NCBI GenBank assembly: GCA_964524755.1
Contig: CAZGDR010000023.1
Coordinates: 1-31,136, forward strand
Direction of reading: 5' to 3'
Length of the DNA: 31,136 nucleotides
Origin: JAQVOO01 sp964524755
GTDB lineage: Bacteria; Spirochaetota; Spirochaetia; Sphaerochaetales; Sphaerochaetaceae
The notes under the pieces are model-generated. The model ran no database searches. It saw nothing but the letters and a program-made list of their open reading frames with translations, and was not told where the DNA came from. The translations under genes were made by a program, and so were the position numbers. Below, one piece after another: positions 14,938 to 23,538 of this stretch. Positions within the stretch are counted from its first letter, which is position 1. Every line of letters begins with the position of its first letter.

Positions 14938-15842
14938 ATACCCTAATTAATATGATTCCCTCCGTTTTGATGATTGTTTCTCCTATCCTCATCACTGCAG
15001 TGGGAGGAATGATTTGTGAGAAATCGGGCGTTGTAAATATTGCGTTAGAAGGCCTTATGGGAGTAGGAGCTTGTGCTGCAGCTTCAGCTCACGTCCTCAT
15101 GGAAGCGGCAGGATTGGGAACTCCCTCTATCTGGATCTCCCTAGCCATTGGCGCAACGATAGGAGCTCTATTCTCGCTTATCCATGCTGTAGCGGCCATC
15201 AATCTTAACGCCGACCAGACAATCAGTGGTACAGGGATTAACCTCTTGGCCGACGGTGTTACGATCTTTGTAGCACAGATTCTTTTCAATGCCGACCGCA
15301 CGCGTGGATTTAAAATGGGAATGCAAACAGATGCCTTAGGGATTTATCCTACCGCCTACATCGCCCTCGTTGTTGTTCTCCTAGCTTGGTTTATCCTCTA
15401 CAAACTTCCCTTTGGTATGCACCTGAGAGCTTGTGGAGAACATCCCCATGCTGCTGACAGTGTTGGAATAAATGTAAAAAGAATTCGTTATATTGCCGTG
15501 CTCACGAGTGGCTTGCTTGCTGGTCTGGCAGGAGGCTGTATAGTTCTCACCCAGACTATCCAATACACCTCTAATACTATTAATGGACGAGGCTTTATAG
15601 CTCTTGCCGCAGTGTCATTTGGGCGCTGGCGTCCCGTCGGTGTTACTTTCGCTGCGTTTCTTTTTGGTACAGCTCAGGCTTTTTCCATTATCGCCAATAA
15701 TTTCCCTGCCTTGAGAGTATTGCCAAGTGAAGTTTTTAACATGCTCCCCTATGTCATCACCTTAATTGCCCTCGTCGTTTTCAGCGGCAAGAACTATGCC
15801 CCGCGGGCCAATGGAAAACCGTATATAAAAGGAGCTTCGTAA
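14934..15842 (+). CDS. Nucleoside ABC transporter permease 2 (NupC/YufQ-like)
   Basis: Second inner-membrane permease of the same importer, 302 residues, nearly all hydrophobic. Family features are GMICEKSGVVNIALEGLM near the N-terminus, the loop GMHLRACGEHPHAADSVGI in the middle and GRGFIALAAVSFGRW after it. It overlaps the upstream permease by four bases. Its last base is the first base of the phosphorylase ATG at 15842, so uptake and breakdown of the nucleoside are translated together. Confidence 0.92.
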   Translation: MNTLINMIPSVLMIVSPILITAVGGMICEKSGVVNIALEGLMGVGACAAASAHVLMEAAGLGTPSIWISLAIGATIGALFSLIHAVAAINLNADQTISGTGINLLADGVTIFVAQILFNADRTRGFKMGMQTDALGIYPTAYIALVVVLLAWFILYKLPFGMHLRACGEHPHAADSVGINVKRIRYIAVLTSGLLAGLAGGCIVLTQTIQYTSNTINGRGFIALAAVSFGRWRPVGVTFAAFLFGTAQAFSIIANNFPALRVLPSEVFNMLPYVITLIALVVFSGKNYAPRANGKPYIKGAS

Positions 15843-16576
15843 TGACTCCACACAACAGTGCTGCTAAAGATGCTATTGCAAAAAGGGTACTCTTCCCTGG
15901 TGATCCAGAACGTGCAGCTTGGGTAGCCAATACGTTCTTGGCAAATGCAAAAGAAGTAACGCATGTACGCGGCATACGCGGTTTTACGGGGATGTACAAC
16001 GGTACATCAGTCTCTGTTATGGCTAGTGGGATGGGCGGGCCCTCGGCTGGCATTTATAGTTATGAACTCTTTACCTCTTATGAGGTAGAATCTATAATTC
16101 GTATTGGGACCTCTGGTGGTTTACAAGAAAACATCAAGGTCGGCGACATTGTATTGGCCCTCACCGCCAGCACTGATAGCGCCTGGGCTCATCAATATCA
16201 ACTGAAGGGCTCCTTTAGCCCTGCGGTAGATTATCTCCTCCTAGAAGCAGCTGTACGCAGTGCCAAAGACTTGAAAGTTCCCTTTCACACTGGAATGGTG
16301 TTCTCGAGTGACCTCTTCTCAGATTATAATGCCCTAGGTGCAGATAGTTGGAAACCCTGGTCTCGTGTAGGTGCCTTAGTTCAGGATATGGAGACTTATG
16401 CATTGTATAGCACTGCTGCCTACACCGGTAAAAGAGCTCTTTCTATCCTGACTATGACCGATAGTTGTGTTACTGGTAAAGGACTAGCAAAAGCAGATCG
16501 AATGAGTGCTTTAGAGCCTATGGTACGTGTTGCATTACAAACGGCAGTTACTTCAGGAGTTAAACATGAGTCGTGA
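15842..16576 (+). CDS. Purine nucleoside phosphorylase, DeoD-like (paralogue 1)
   Basis: Cytosolic phosphorolytic cleavage of purine nucleosides to base and (deoxy)ribose-1-phosphate is predicted. The 244 residues align with the PNP/UDP family: phosphate-binding GDPER at 20-24, MGGPSAGIY at 64-72, IGTSGG at 88-93, FSSDLF at 154-159, the substrate-contacting M183-E184 in QDMETYALY, and the purine-site aspartate D207 in MTDSC. The ME segment and the D207 region differ from the standard VEMEAA and VSD wording, which may shift base preference. Its start overlaps the permease stop by one base. The nitroreductase gene begins inside its last codons. The gene at 23665 is a closer match to standard DeoD. 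Confidence 0.85.
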   Translation: MTPHNSAAKDAIAKRVLFPGDPERAAWVANTFLANAKEVTHVRGIRGFTGMYNGTSVSVMASGMGGPSAGIYSYELFTSYEVESIIRIGTSGGLQENIKVGDIVLALTASTDSAWAHQYQLKGSFSPAVDYLLLEAAVRSAKDLKVPFHTGMVFSSDLFSDYNALGADSWKPWSRVGALVQDMETYALYSTAAYTGKRALSILTMTDSCVTGKGLAKADRMSALEPMVRVALQTAVTSGVKHES

Positions 16577-17192
16577 TGTGATGGACGATTTTATCCAAAC
16601 AATGCACACAAGATTTGCGTGTAAGAAATATGAGAACAAACCTATTCCCAAGAAAACGTTAGAATTCATCTTAGAAGTCGGGCGTCTGAGCCCCACTTCA
16701 TTTGGCCTTGAAGGTTGGGCCTTTCATGTTGTTCAGTCACCTCTATTACGGAAACAATTAACGAAAGCCTGTTTCGATCAAGAGTCGGTAGCGACCGCCC
16801 CAGTAACCATGATTATTACTGCACTAACCGCATCTTCTTATAAACCAACTGGTTCGTTTGTCACCCAGAGGGGAGTTCGCTTCCCAGGTACGTTAGATGA
16901 GTTTGTTGCCGATTATGAAGGGTATTACTACTTCTTGAAAAAAGAGGGAAGAATCGATTGTTGGTCCCGCGCACAGTGTTACATTGCTGCAGCCAATATG
17001 ATGACTGCAGCCGCTACAGAGACCATTCAAAGCTGTGCTATTGAAGGGTTTGATGAAGACCAAGTTGCAAAGATTATTAATCTAGAGCAACATACCTGGC
17101 AAGTAAGCTTGCTCATAACCTTCGGGTATCCTGCAGAACCCGTTCGAGAAAAAATAAGAGAACCGTTAGCAAACTTAGTTACCTACTATTAG
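16566..17192 (+). CDS. Nitroreductase-family flavoprotein
   Basis: An FMN-dependent NAD(P)H oxidoreductase of the nitroreductase fold, 208 residues, near the usual family length. Visible: R-F-A-C-K-K-Y-E near the N-terminus in the FMN phosphate region, EVGRLSPTSFGLEGWAF, AAANMMTAAATETIQSCAIEGF, and a C-terminal FGYPAE. The start at 16566 is chosen because CAGGAG lies about 6 bases upstream; an in-frame start at 16527 would only add unrelated residues. The gene overlaps the phosphorylase by 11 bp and is the last of the operon. Its natural substrate and its link to nucleoside uptake are unknown. Its stop overlaps that of the convergent nucleoside hydrolase. Confidence 0.87.
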   Translation: MSRDVMDDFIQTMHTRFACKKYENKPIPKKTLEFILEVGRLSPTSFGLEGWAFHVVQSPLLRKQLTKACFDQESVATAPVTMIITALTASSYKPTGSFVTQRGVRFPGTLDEFVADYEGYYYFLKKEGRIDCWSRAQCYIAAANMMTAAATETIQSCAIEGFDEDQVAKIINLEQHTWQVSLLITFGYPAEPVREKIREPLANLVTYY

Positions 17193-18106
17193 GGAAGATT
17201 CGCAAAAGCTCGATCTAAGAGGGGCCAAAAGCGTGCCGCATCAGCCTTTTTACCCACAGCGACGATTCGATCTTCACAGAGAGGGATTGGAGAAGTTTTT
17301 CCATAGGTTTTCTGATCGTATAACTCAACCTCAATAGTGTGCTGCTCAAGGGTGAAGATTGAAGGATCAGCTACGTAGGCTACACAGCACGGATCATGCA
17401 TGGCGGGGTATTCACTACCATGCAGGCGACATGCCTCTATATAATGGGCCATGGAAGCATTGAACATAGTTGCAGTTTTTGAAGTCAGTTCTCTGTAAAC
17501 AGCGGATTGTTTTGTATCTAATAAGACCTGTAACGTCACGTCGAGTCCCATCATTACCAGAGGGGCACCACTTTTAAAAACAATTGAAGCAGCTTCTGGG
17601 TCAGCAAAAATGTTAAATTCTGCATATGGTGTACGATTACCCTTCCCCAAAGATCCTCCCATTAACACTATTTTTTTCACTAATGCAGGTAACCGTGGTT
17701 CCAATCTCATTGCCATAGCAATATTGGATAAGGGGCCGGTGGGTACTAACGTGATTTCATGGGGATGTGCTAAGACGGTATCAATGATAAATTGAACACC
17801 ATGCCCTTTCTCGGCCTTTTTTCGGAGGGGTGGGAAGACTGGACCATCTAGACCACTCTTTCCATGAATATCTCCAGCTACCAAACGAGGACGCAACAAA
17901 GGACGATCCATTCCAGCGAAGACGGGAGCTTCTTCACCGATTAGATCACAAACATGTAAGGTGTTAATTAAGGTTCGTTCCAAGACCTGGTTACCTGCTA
18001 CAGCAACTAACCCCATCAACTCTATCTCCTCTAATCCTGAAGCCATTACAATTGCCACCATATCGTCATGTCCCGTATCGACATCTAGGATGATTTTCTC
18101 AGCCAT
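17189..18106 (-). CDS. Nucleoside hydrolase (IunH/Rih family)
   Basis: Predicted cytosolic hydrolase that splits ribonucleosides into base and ribose using a bound calcium ion. The 305-residue protein begins with the calcium-binding DVDTGHDD motif (D8, D10, D14, D15). It continues with LVPTGPLSNIAMAM, YAEFNIFADPEAA and the active-site region MHDPCCVAY. The start at 18106 is chosen over 18166: GAGGAGAG lies upstream, the motif follows at once, and the longer form would begin upstream of the predicted transcription start. It converges on the nucleoside operon with a four-base overlap at the stops and is divergent from the SorC regulator. Base specificity cannot be read from sequence. Confidence 0.9.
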   Translation of the reverse strand: MAEKIILDVDTGHDDMVAIVMASGLEEIELMGLVAVAGNQVLERTLINTLHVCDLIGEEAPVFAGMDRPLLRPRLVAGDIHGKSGLDGPVFPPLRKKAEKGHGVQFIIDTVLAHPHEITLVPTGPLSNIAMAMRLEPRLPALVKKIVLMGGSLGKGNRTPYAEFNIFADPEAASIVFKSGAPLVMMGLDVTLQVLLDTKQSAVYRELTSKTATMFNASMAHYIEACRLHGSEYPAMHDPCCVAYVADPSIFTLEQHTIEVELYDQKTYGKTSPIPLCEDRIVAVGKKADAARFWPLLDRAFANLP

Positions 18107-18137
18107 TCTATACTCTCCTCGCCTGCTTATAAATCTG

Positions 18138-18166
18138 ATTATGCCAAAGGTAAGTCTTCTACACAA
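18138..18166 (-). promoter_or_regulatory. Promoter of the nucleoside hydrolase gene
   Basis: On the minus strand TTGTGT (18166-18161), a 17-bp spacer and CATAAT (18143-18138) form a plausible sigma-70 promoter with a leader of about 25 bases. A CTTCTA-N9-TAGAAG inverted repeat (18156-18176) covers its -35 element and may be an operator. Confidence 0.5.
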
Positions 18167-18309
18167 CTGTTAGAAGCCTTTCCTCAACTCAACTCATTTT
18201 TGGCATCATAGGTACTACGGCACCTATCTAAAGATTTCTATCAAGACCATATGCTCTAGTATACATATCATGTAAAACTACTAAGGGCACATATAAAATA
18301 TAAACCATC

Positions 18310-18325
18310 TTGATACTCGTATCAA
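18310..18325. promoter_or_regulatory. Palindrome upstream of the SorC regulator
   Basis: TTGATAC-TC-GTATCAA is a perfect 7-bp-arm inverted repeat, about 77 bp before the regulator's promoter and in the gap between two divergent genes. It is a candidate operator for the SorC protein or a global regulator. The assignment is inference. Confidence 0.45.
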
Positions 18326-18401
18326 AATAAACTTTTGCTAAAGAAATAGGCAAAATACAAGCTATCTTCAAGGCTCTGGTTATGATATCCTTATATTTAC
18401 G

Positions 18402-18430
18402 TTGACACTTATAACAAACGATATTAATAT
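18402..18430 (+). promoter_or_regulatory. Strong promoter of the SorC-family regulator gene
   Basis: A consensus TTGACA (18402-18407), exactly 17 bases and TAATAT (18425-18430) form a near-ideal sigma-70 promoter. Transcription would begin near 18437, just before the Shine-Dalgarno AGGAGG at 18443-18448. This rules out the longer reading frame that opens with the TTG of the -35 element. Confidence 0.75.
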
Positions 18431-18452
18431 TAATTGGTACTTAGGAGGAGTT

Positions 18453-19385
18453 TTGGACACGTATATGTTAGAACAGGTTTCTTATTTATATTATTATAGA
18501 AATATGTCTCAACAAGAAATAGCTCGATATTTACATCTTTCAAAAATGAATGTATCGCGATTACTCCAAAAGGCCAAAGATGCAGGAATAGTTCACACAA
18601 CTATTACCTTACCCTTTGAAATTGATAAAAGATTAGCCTCAAACCTAGAAAAGAAATACGGATTACAACAAGCTACCGTAGTGAAAACTGATGGTAGCAT
18701 GACCTCTAACGAACTCAACGAATTCCTTGGTAAAGTCGCAGCCTTTTATTTCACTACAAGTTTTCCGAATAATAAAACCTACGGAATGGGTGTTGGGGAG
18801 ACCATCGGGAAATTGGTTGCACATATACCACCTATCTATACCGAGAAGGTCCATGTCATCCAACTGATGGGAGGAGTCTCCGCAGTCTCAGTGGGAAATC
18901 CATTCTCTATTATTCAATCAATGTGTGAAAAACTAGGGGCTGAAGGTAATTACCTCTCTAGTTACGCTTTAGTAAAAGACGAAACTCTCCGTAACAATAC
19001 CTTCGTTAATCTTGAGGAAAATGGCTTTCTAGATCTTTGGGGAAATTGCGATGAAGTCTACCTTGGGATTGGTTCGATTAAAAGTGAAAATTATTTTCTC
19101 GATACGTTGATACATGATGAAGGGGCAAAGGCCGCTAAAGATTCTGAAATTGCAGGAGACTTACTTGGCCATTGCTTTAATATAAACGGGAAATTTCTTC
19201 AAACAGCTATTGAAAACAAATTAGTGAGTATCCCGATTGATTTACTCGCCTCAATCAAAAAACGGGTAGCAATTGCTGGTGGTAAAGAAAAAATAGAGGC
19301 AATTGCAGGCGCTCTAAAAACAGGACTTATAACTCATTTACTAACTGATGATAAAACTGCCTCTAGTATTTTACATCTCACCTAG
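18453..19385 (+). CDS. SorC-family sugar-binding transcriptional regulator
   Basis: A 310-residue DNA-binding regulator. The N-terminal helix-turn-helix (about residues 5-55) reads YLYYYRNMSQQEIARYL followed by MNVSRLLQKAKDAGIV, typical of the SorC/DeoR-like group. The large C-terminal domain is the sugar-phosphate-binding fold, with GMGVGETIGKLV, IQLMGGVSAV, and near the end ASIKKRVAIAGGKEKIEAI. A TTG at 18453 is chosen as start, four bases after AGGAGG; an ATG at 18465 is the alternative. The gene faces the RbsABC-like sugar transport operon across a 178-bp gap and probably regulates it, and perhaps the divergent nucleoside hydrolase, in response to a sugar phosphate. Confidence 0.87.
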   Translation: MDTYMLEQVSYLYYYRNMSQQEIARYLHLSKMNVSRLLQKAKDAGIVHTTITLPFEIDKRLASNLEKKYGLQQATVVKTDGSMTSNELNEFLGKVAAFYFTTSFPNNKTYGMGVGETIGKLVAHIPPIYTEKVHVIQLMGGVSAVSVGNPFSIIQSMCEKLGAEGNYLSSYALVKDETLRNNTFVNLEENGFLDLWGNCDEVYLGIGSIKSENYFLDTLIHDEGAKAAKDSEIAGDLLGHCFNINGKFLQTAIENKLVSIPIDLLASIKKRVAIAGGKEKIEAIAGALKTGLITHLLTDDKTASSILHLT

Positions 19386-19498
19386 TATTTGCCCTGCTCA
19401 TTAACACCACATACTCATCTATCTTTTCTGATCGGGTTTCTACCCTTGCACCAATTGCTAGTAGCGACTCCATAACAAGATCGTGATGGGGCAAAACT

Positions 19499-19526
19499 GA
19501 CGGCAACAGATTTCTCCATTGCCGCC
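19499..19526 (-). terminator. Terminator of the sugar ABC operon
   Basis: Read on the minus strand, GGCGGCAA pairs with TTGCCGTC (8 bp, one G-T wobble) across a 12-base loop and is followed by AGTTTTG. It lies 38 bases after the stop of the binding-protein gene. The T run is short, so the call is moderate. Confidence 0.5.
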
Positions 19527-19563
19527 AGCAGTAATTCAATACGTTCGAAAAACTATTGTTCTC

Positions 19564-20550
19564 TTATTGAAATTCGTTCATGTAATTTTCAGGAGTCACA
19601 ATCTGGCCACCTGTATCAATGAACAATCCTGGGAATCCCTCTTTTTTCATGCCGCCCTCAATTGGCTTGCCATCAAGAATATTATTAATATTCTTGACAC
19701 TGAGATAACCCATTTCATAGAAGTTCTGCCCAACAGCTACGTCAATAAGCCCCATGTCAAAGAAATCCTTTGAAGAGGGGAAGACGTCCATGGTAACCAC
19801 TTTATGATTCTCAGGATCAGAAAGTTTCCACTTGTTCATTTCAGGCATAGCACCAGGTTGAACGATATAAGGCCAACCACCAGCCATGAACCAAGCATCA
19901 ATATCTGGGTTCGAGCGAGTATAGTCTTCAACGATTACAACAGATTTATCAACATCGTCATCACATGCGCCAGTATATACAACTTCAAGTTTTGATCCCT
20001 TGATGGTGTCTAAGAAACCTGCCTTACGAGACTCAATGTCAAAAGCTCCTGGAATTCCTTCAAGAATTGCTACTGTAATACGATCTTTAGGATGATTTTC
20101 ATATAGTTTCAGCATCTCTTCACCACAGGTTACCCCAGCTTGGTAGTTTTCTGTGCCAGCATAGAAAGCACGTCCGCTTTCGGGAGAATCGGCATCAAAT
20201 GTGGAAACCACAATTCCAGCGTCAATGGCAGATATGAGAACGTCCTTGAGTGCGTCTGGGTGGTTACAACTAATTGCAATACCATCAACACCTTTTTGAA
20301 TTAAGCCCTCAATAACCTCGACTTGCAACTGAGCTTCGGCTTTAACTGGAGCAACCCAATCAACTTTCACACCGAGGTCTTTACCTGCCTGTTCCATACC
20401 CTCTTTGGCTGGTAAGAAAACTACGTTACCTAATTGTTGTGGAACTACCACTATCGTGCGCTTATCAGCCTTTTCTCCAGCACCAGCGGCAAATAAAACC
20501 CCTCCGGCTAGAACCACGAAAATTAGCATCAAACATACTAGTTTCTTCAT
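19564..20550 (-). CDS. Sugar ABC transporter substrate-binding protein (RbsB-like, Peripla_BP_4)
   Basis: Periplasmic sugar-binding component, 328 residues. A Sec signal peptide (MKK, hydrophobic to about residue 21, then AAGAGE) without lipobox cysteine precedes a type I periplasmic-binding fold. The first strand VVVPQQLGNVVFLPAKEGM is followed by GLIQKGVDGIAISCNHPDAL, VVSTFDADSP, and NINNILDGKPIEGG near the end. This pattern resembles the ribose/rhamnose/autoinducer-2 binding group, but the ligand cannot be assigned. AAAGGAG lies 7 bases before the ATG. It is the third gene of the operon after ATPase and permease, with a hairpin in the preceding gap that may raise its expression. Confidence 0.9.
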   Translation of the reverse strand: MKKLVCLMLIFVVLAGGVLFAAGAGEKADKRTIVVVPQQLGNVVFLPAKEGMEQAGKDLGVKVDWVAPVKAEAQLQVEVIEGLIQKGVDGIAISCNHPDALKDVLISAIDAGIVVSTFDADSPESGRAFYAGTENYQAGVTCGEEMLKLYENHPKDRITVAILEGIPGAFDIESRKAGFLDTIKGSKLEVVYTGACDDDVDKSVVIVEDYTRSNPDIDAWFMAGGWPYIVQPGAMPEMNKWKLSDPENHKVVTMDVFPSSKDFFDMGLIDVAVGQNFYEMGYLSVKNINNILDGKPIEGGMKKEGFPGLFIDTGGQIVTPENYMNEFQ

Positions 20551-20572
20551 AGATGAACTCCTTTATTTTTCT

Positions 20573-20589
20573 CTATTGCTGAGCAATAG
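20573..20589 (-). repeat. Hairpin between permease and binding-protein genes
   Basis: CTATTGC-TGA-GCAATAG is a perfect 7-bp stem with a 3-nt loop in the 60-bp gap between the permease stop and binding-protein start. It could be an mRNA processing or stabilising element for the binding-protein message, or an operator. Confidence 0.45.
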
Positions 20590-20610
20590 GTAATACTTAA
20601 TATTATAATT

Positions 20611-21606
20611 TTACTTCTCCGTATTTCTTAACTGATCAAGAATGACAGCGATAATTATTACGATACCAATCACGAACTGCTGCCAATGTGATTTAATGGA
20701 AAGCAGGACTAATGCATTACGTAAAATACCCATAATTGCAGCTCCAATTACTGTGCCAGCAACCGTTCCTACCCCACCGGTAAGAGAAGCCCCGCCAATA
20801 ACAACTGCTGCAATCGCGTCTAGTTCGTATCCATTTCCTGCGGTTGGTTGTCCAATCCCCAGCTTTGAAGCCGTGATAATCCCCGAAAAAGCATACAAAC
20901 AACCACCTACACAGTAGACCATGATTTTTAGTCGGTCAGTGTTAATTCCCGAGATCTTTGTGGCTTCCTCGTTACCACCCAACGCATAAATACGGCGGCC
21001 GGTTATCGTTTTATTAAGAAAAATAGAAAAGATGATGGCAATTACCAAGAGCAACCATATGGGCGTAGGAATCTTAAGAATAGAGCCCTGTCCTAAAAAC
21101 AGGAATCCGGGCAAAACTCCTACCACTGGATATCCTTCAGTGATGATATAACTGAGGCTACGGGCAATACTCAACATACCCAGGGTTGCGATAAAGGGAG
21201 GAAGTTGCATTTTCACAATAAGTAATCCATTGATTAAGCCTAACAAAGCTCCTACCAGTAGCCCTAAAAGCACTGCCGGGAAAACAGGTAAATTGAAGTT
21301 CACCATACCCATGGTAGCAATTACTCCCGAAAACCCAAATATTGAACCGATAGAGAGGTCAATTCCTCCCGTTATAATAACGAGAGTAACACCAATACCA
21401 GCTATGGCGTAAGCAGAGAAGTTTTTGGCAACAGCCAATAGGTTACTCATAGTCCTAAACGGAGGGCTGATGATATACATGACAATACACATAACTGCCA
21501 TAACAATAAAAATACGAAATGATTGGGTATTAACGATAGACCCTAACCATCTATGTAAAAGCCCCTTCCCCTTTTCACTCACTATCTGTTCACTTTGATT
21601 TTCCAT
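20611..21606 (-). CDS. Sugar ABC transporter permease (RbsC-like)
   Basis: Inner-membrane permease of the BPD_transp_2/RbsC family, 331 residues with about eight to ten hydrophobic segments. Family signatures are GVTLVIITGGIDLSIGSI (about residues 77-94), ALGGNEEATKISGINTDR in the cytoplasmic loop, and AVVIGGASLTGGVGTVAGT towards the C-terminus. It lies 17 bp downstream of the ATPase gene and 60 bp upstream of the binding-protein gene. Only one permease is encoded, so it should work as a homodimer. Confidence 0.93.
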   Translation of the reverse strand: MENQSEQIVSEKGKGLLHRWLGSIVNTQSFRIFIVMAVMCIVMYIISPPFRTMSNLLAVAKNFSAYAIAGIGVTLVIITGGIDLSIGSIFGFSGVIATMGMVNFNLPVFPAVLLGLLVGALLGLINGLLIVKMQLPPFIATLGMLSIARSLSYIITEGYPVVGVLPGFLFLGQGSILKIPTPIWLLLVIAIIFSIFLNKTITGRRIYALGGNEEATKISGINTDRLKIMVYCVGGCLYAFSGIITASKLGIGQPTAGNGYELDAIAAVVIGGASLTGGVGTVAGTVIGAAIMGILRNALVLLSIKSHWQQFVIGIVIIIAVILDQLRNTEK

Positions 21607-21623
21607 AGAAATATCCTTTTATG

Positions 21624-23132
21624 TTAAGAAATTGCCATTTGCATTATATTTTCTTGATTCGCATCTTCACGAAGCAACTCGCCTTTTACACGCCCTTCAT
21701 GCATCACAACGATACGGTCAGACATACCTAAAATTTCTGGTAATTCAGATGAAATCATGATGATTGCAACGCCTTGCTTGGCCAGTTGAGACATGAGCGA
21801 GTGAATCTCTTTTTTACTTCCAACATCAATACCACGAGTTGGTTCATCAAGAATTAAGACATGGGAGTCGGTTGCTAACCACTTACTAATTGCAACCTTT
21901 TGCTGATTTCCTCCCGATAAATTCCGTATCCGTTGTTCCATACTAGGCGTCTTGACGCGCATCTGTTCTATAAAGCTCTTACTTACGTCAATCTCTCTCT
22001 TTTTATCGAGAAAGTTATATTTAGATAGGCGCTTCAAACATGCCAAGGTGATATTTTCACGCACTGTCATGTTGAGTATCAAAGCCTGTTCTTTGCGGTC
22101 TTCAGGTAGAAATCCTATATTATGAGTTAGAGCATCAACGGTATTATTAATTTTCACCTCTTTCCCATTTACTTTTATGGTTCCACTCTCTCTTTTATCA
22201 ATACCAAAAACAGCCCGCATCACTTCTGAGCGACCGGCCCCAACCAGACCAGCAAACCCAAGAATTTCCCCTTTACGTACTTTAAAACTAACATCTTTAA
22301 GGAAGTTCTTGGTCGAAACTCCTTCAACTTCAAACACCACATCAGTAATGGGAGCCTCTTCTTTAGCAAAGAGCGTGTCAATATTCCTCCCTACCATGTG
22401 TCGAACAACCTCATTGGTATCGGTTTCTGATGTGTTCAGGGTTGTTACCATTTTGCCATCCCGCATTACAGCAATCTTATCGGAAATCTGAAAAATCTCT
22501 TTCATCCGATGGGTAATAAAAATAATGGCAACTTGTTGTTTCTTTAAATCCTGGATAATACCAAGCAATAATTCTGTTTCCGTTTCAGTTAATGACGAAG
22601 TAGGTTCGTCCATGATAATTAGACGAGCATTAACCGAGAGGGCTTTGGAGATTTCAATCATTTGCTTTTGGACGGTTGATAAGTTTTTGACCAGTGAGTG
22701 GGTATCGATTTTCAAACCTACCGTTTCAATAATCTTCTTGGCTTGTTTATGCATCTCTGCTGTATCAACAAAGCCTCTTCTTTTCTTTTCACGCCCAAGA
22801 AAAATGTTTTCGGCAATGTTTATTGTTGGAACAAGATTCAGCTCTTGGTAAATCATACTAATACCATGCTGAATCGAACTGGCAACATCCTCGATTTGGG
22901 CATCCTTCCCTTCAATAAAAATCTCACCCTCATCTTTAGTATAGACGCCGGTTAAAATTTTCATTAACGTCGATTTCCCCGCTCCATTTTCTCCAACGAG
23001 AGCTGTTACTTCCCCAAGTTGTACTGAGAAATCTACATCGTCGAGGGCCCTTACCCCTGGGAAATCTTTTACGATCCCCCGCATTTCCAAGAAGGGTCCA
23101 TTCTCTCGGTCTTGTTTGTTTTTTTCTGCCAT
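21624..23132 (-). CDS. Sugar ABC transporter ATP-binding protein (RbsA-like, duplicated ABC)
   Basis: A 502-residue double ABC cassette typical of RbsA. First half: Walker A GENGAGKST at 47-55, a diverged signature LSTVQKQM, and Walker B LIIMDEPTSSL. Second half: degenerate GLVGAGRSE in the Walker A position, PEDRKEQALILNMTVREN, a standard LSGGNQQKV and ILDEPTRGIDVGSK. It probably powers uptake of a pentose or related sugar with the following permease and binding protein. The Shine-Dalgarno sequence before 23132 is weak (GGAATGGGGAT). It is the first gene of the operon, and a TGTGATCACA palindrome lies just upstream. Confidence 0.92.
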   Translation of the reverse strand: MAEKNKQDRENGPFLEMRGIVKDFPGVRALDDVDFSVQLGEVTALVGENGAGKSTLMKILTGVYTKDEGEIFIEGKDAQIEDVASSIQHGISMIYQELNLVPTINIAENIFLGREKKRRGFVDTAEMHKQAKKIIETVGLKIDTHSLVKNLSTVQKQMIEISKALSVNARLIIMDEPTSSLTETETELLLGIIQDLKKQQVAIIFITHRMKEIFQISDKIAVMRDGKMVTTLNTSETDTNEVVRHMVGRNIDTLFAKEEAPITDVVFEVEGVSTKNFLKDVSFKVRKGEILGFAGLVGAGRSEVMRAVFGIDKRESGTIKVNGKEVKINNTVDALTHNIGFLPEDRKEQALILNMTVRENITLACLKRLSKYNFLDKKREIDVSKSFIEQMRVKTPSMEQRIRNLSGGNQQKVAISKWLATDSHVLILDEPTRGIDVGSKKEIHSLMSQLAKQGVAIIMISSELPEILGMSDRIVVMHEGRVKGELLREDANQENIMQMAIS

Positions 23133-23156
23133 ATCCCCATTCCATTTCTACTATTG

Positions 23157-23166
23157 TGTGATCACA
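23157..23166. promoter_or_regulatory. Palindrome TGTGATCACA upstream of the sugar ABC operon
   Basis: A perfect 10-bp palindrome lies 24 bases before the ATPase ATG. It has CRP-like half-sites but no spacer, so it is not a standard CRP site. It is a candidate operator for the local regulator. Low confidence because it is short. Confidence 0.3.
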
Positions 23167-23510
23167 AATAATCCAAGACTCACAAATCGATTTTGAAGAT
23201 CTTAAAATTAGACCTACTATAAAGATACATATTATAAAAAGCCTGTTCTTTACACACCTAAAAAGCCAGACTGGCGAAACATTAACAATCCAACAGAGGA
23301 TATGAGGATCGTAAAAAGCCTCAGCTAGCGCAACCCTCCAGTCCAAAGTTATAAGTATATATTTCCTGTATACTCACTTAGTCGTAAATATTACATAAGC
23401 TCTATGCTGGCTCGACGACTTAAAGCGTAACTTCTAATATAGCATTTGTCAACTACAATTTTTGTTACTTAATCCTATTGGATATAAATAACAATTGAGA
23501 TTCTTATCGG

Positions 23511-23538
23511 TTGCCTGTACTTAATCCAGCAGTATAAT
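23511..23538 (+). promoter_or_regulatory. Promoter of the deoD-like gene
   Basis: TTGCCT (23511-23516), a 16-bp spacer and a consensus TATAAT (23533-23538) form a plausible promoter. It gives a leader of roughly 120 bases before the ATG at 23665. GGAG of the Shine-Dalgarno region lies at about 23654-23657. Confidence 0.5.

Noticed and set aside
18402..18452. Longer start for the SorC regulator at a TTG
   Set aside because: That TTG is the first half of a consensus TTGACA -35 element with TAATAT 17 bases later, so the codons lie upstream of the transcript.
22936..23346. 136-residue minus-strand frame overlapping the start of the sugar ATPase gene
   Set aside because: It overlaps the RbsA-like gene in another frame; composition and lack of motifs mark it as a shadow.
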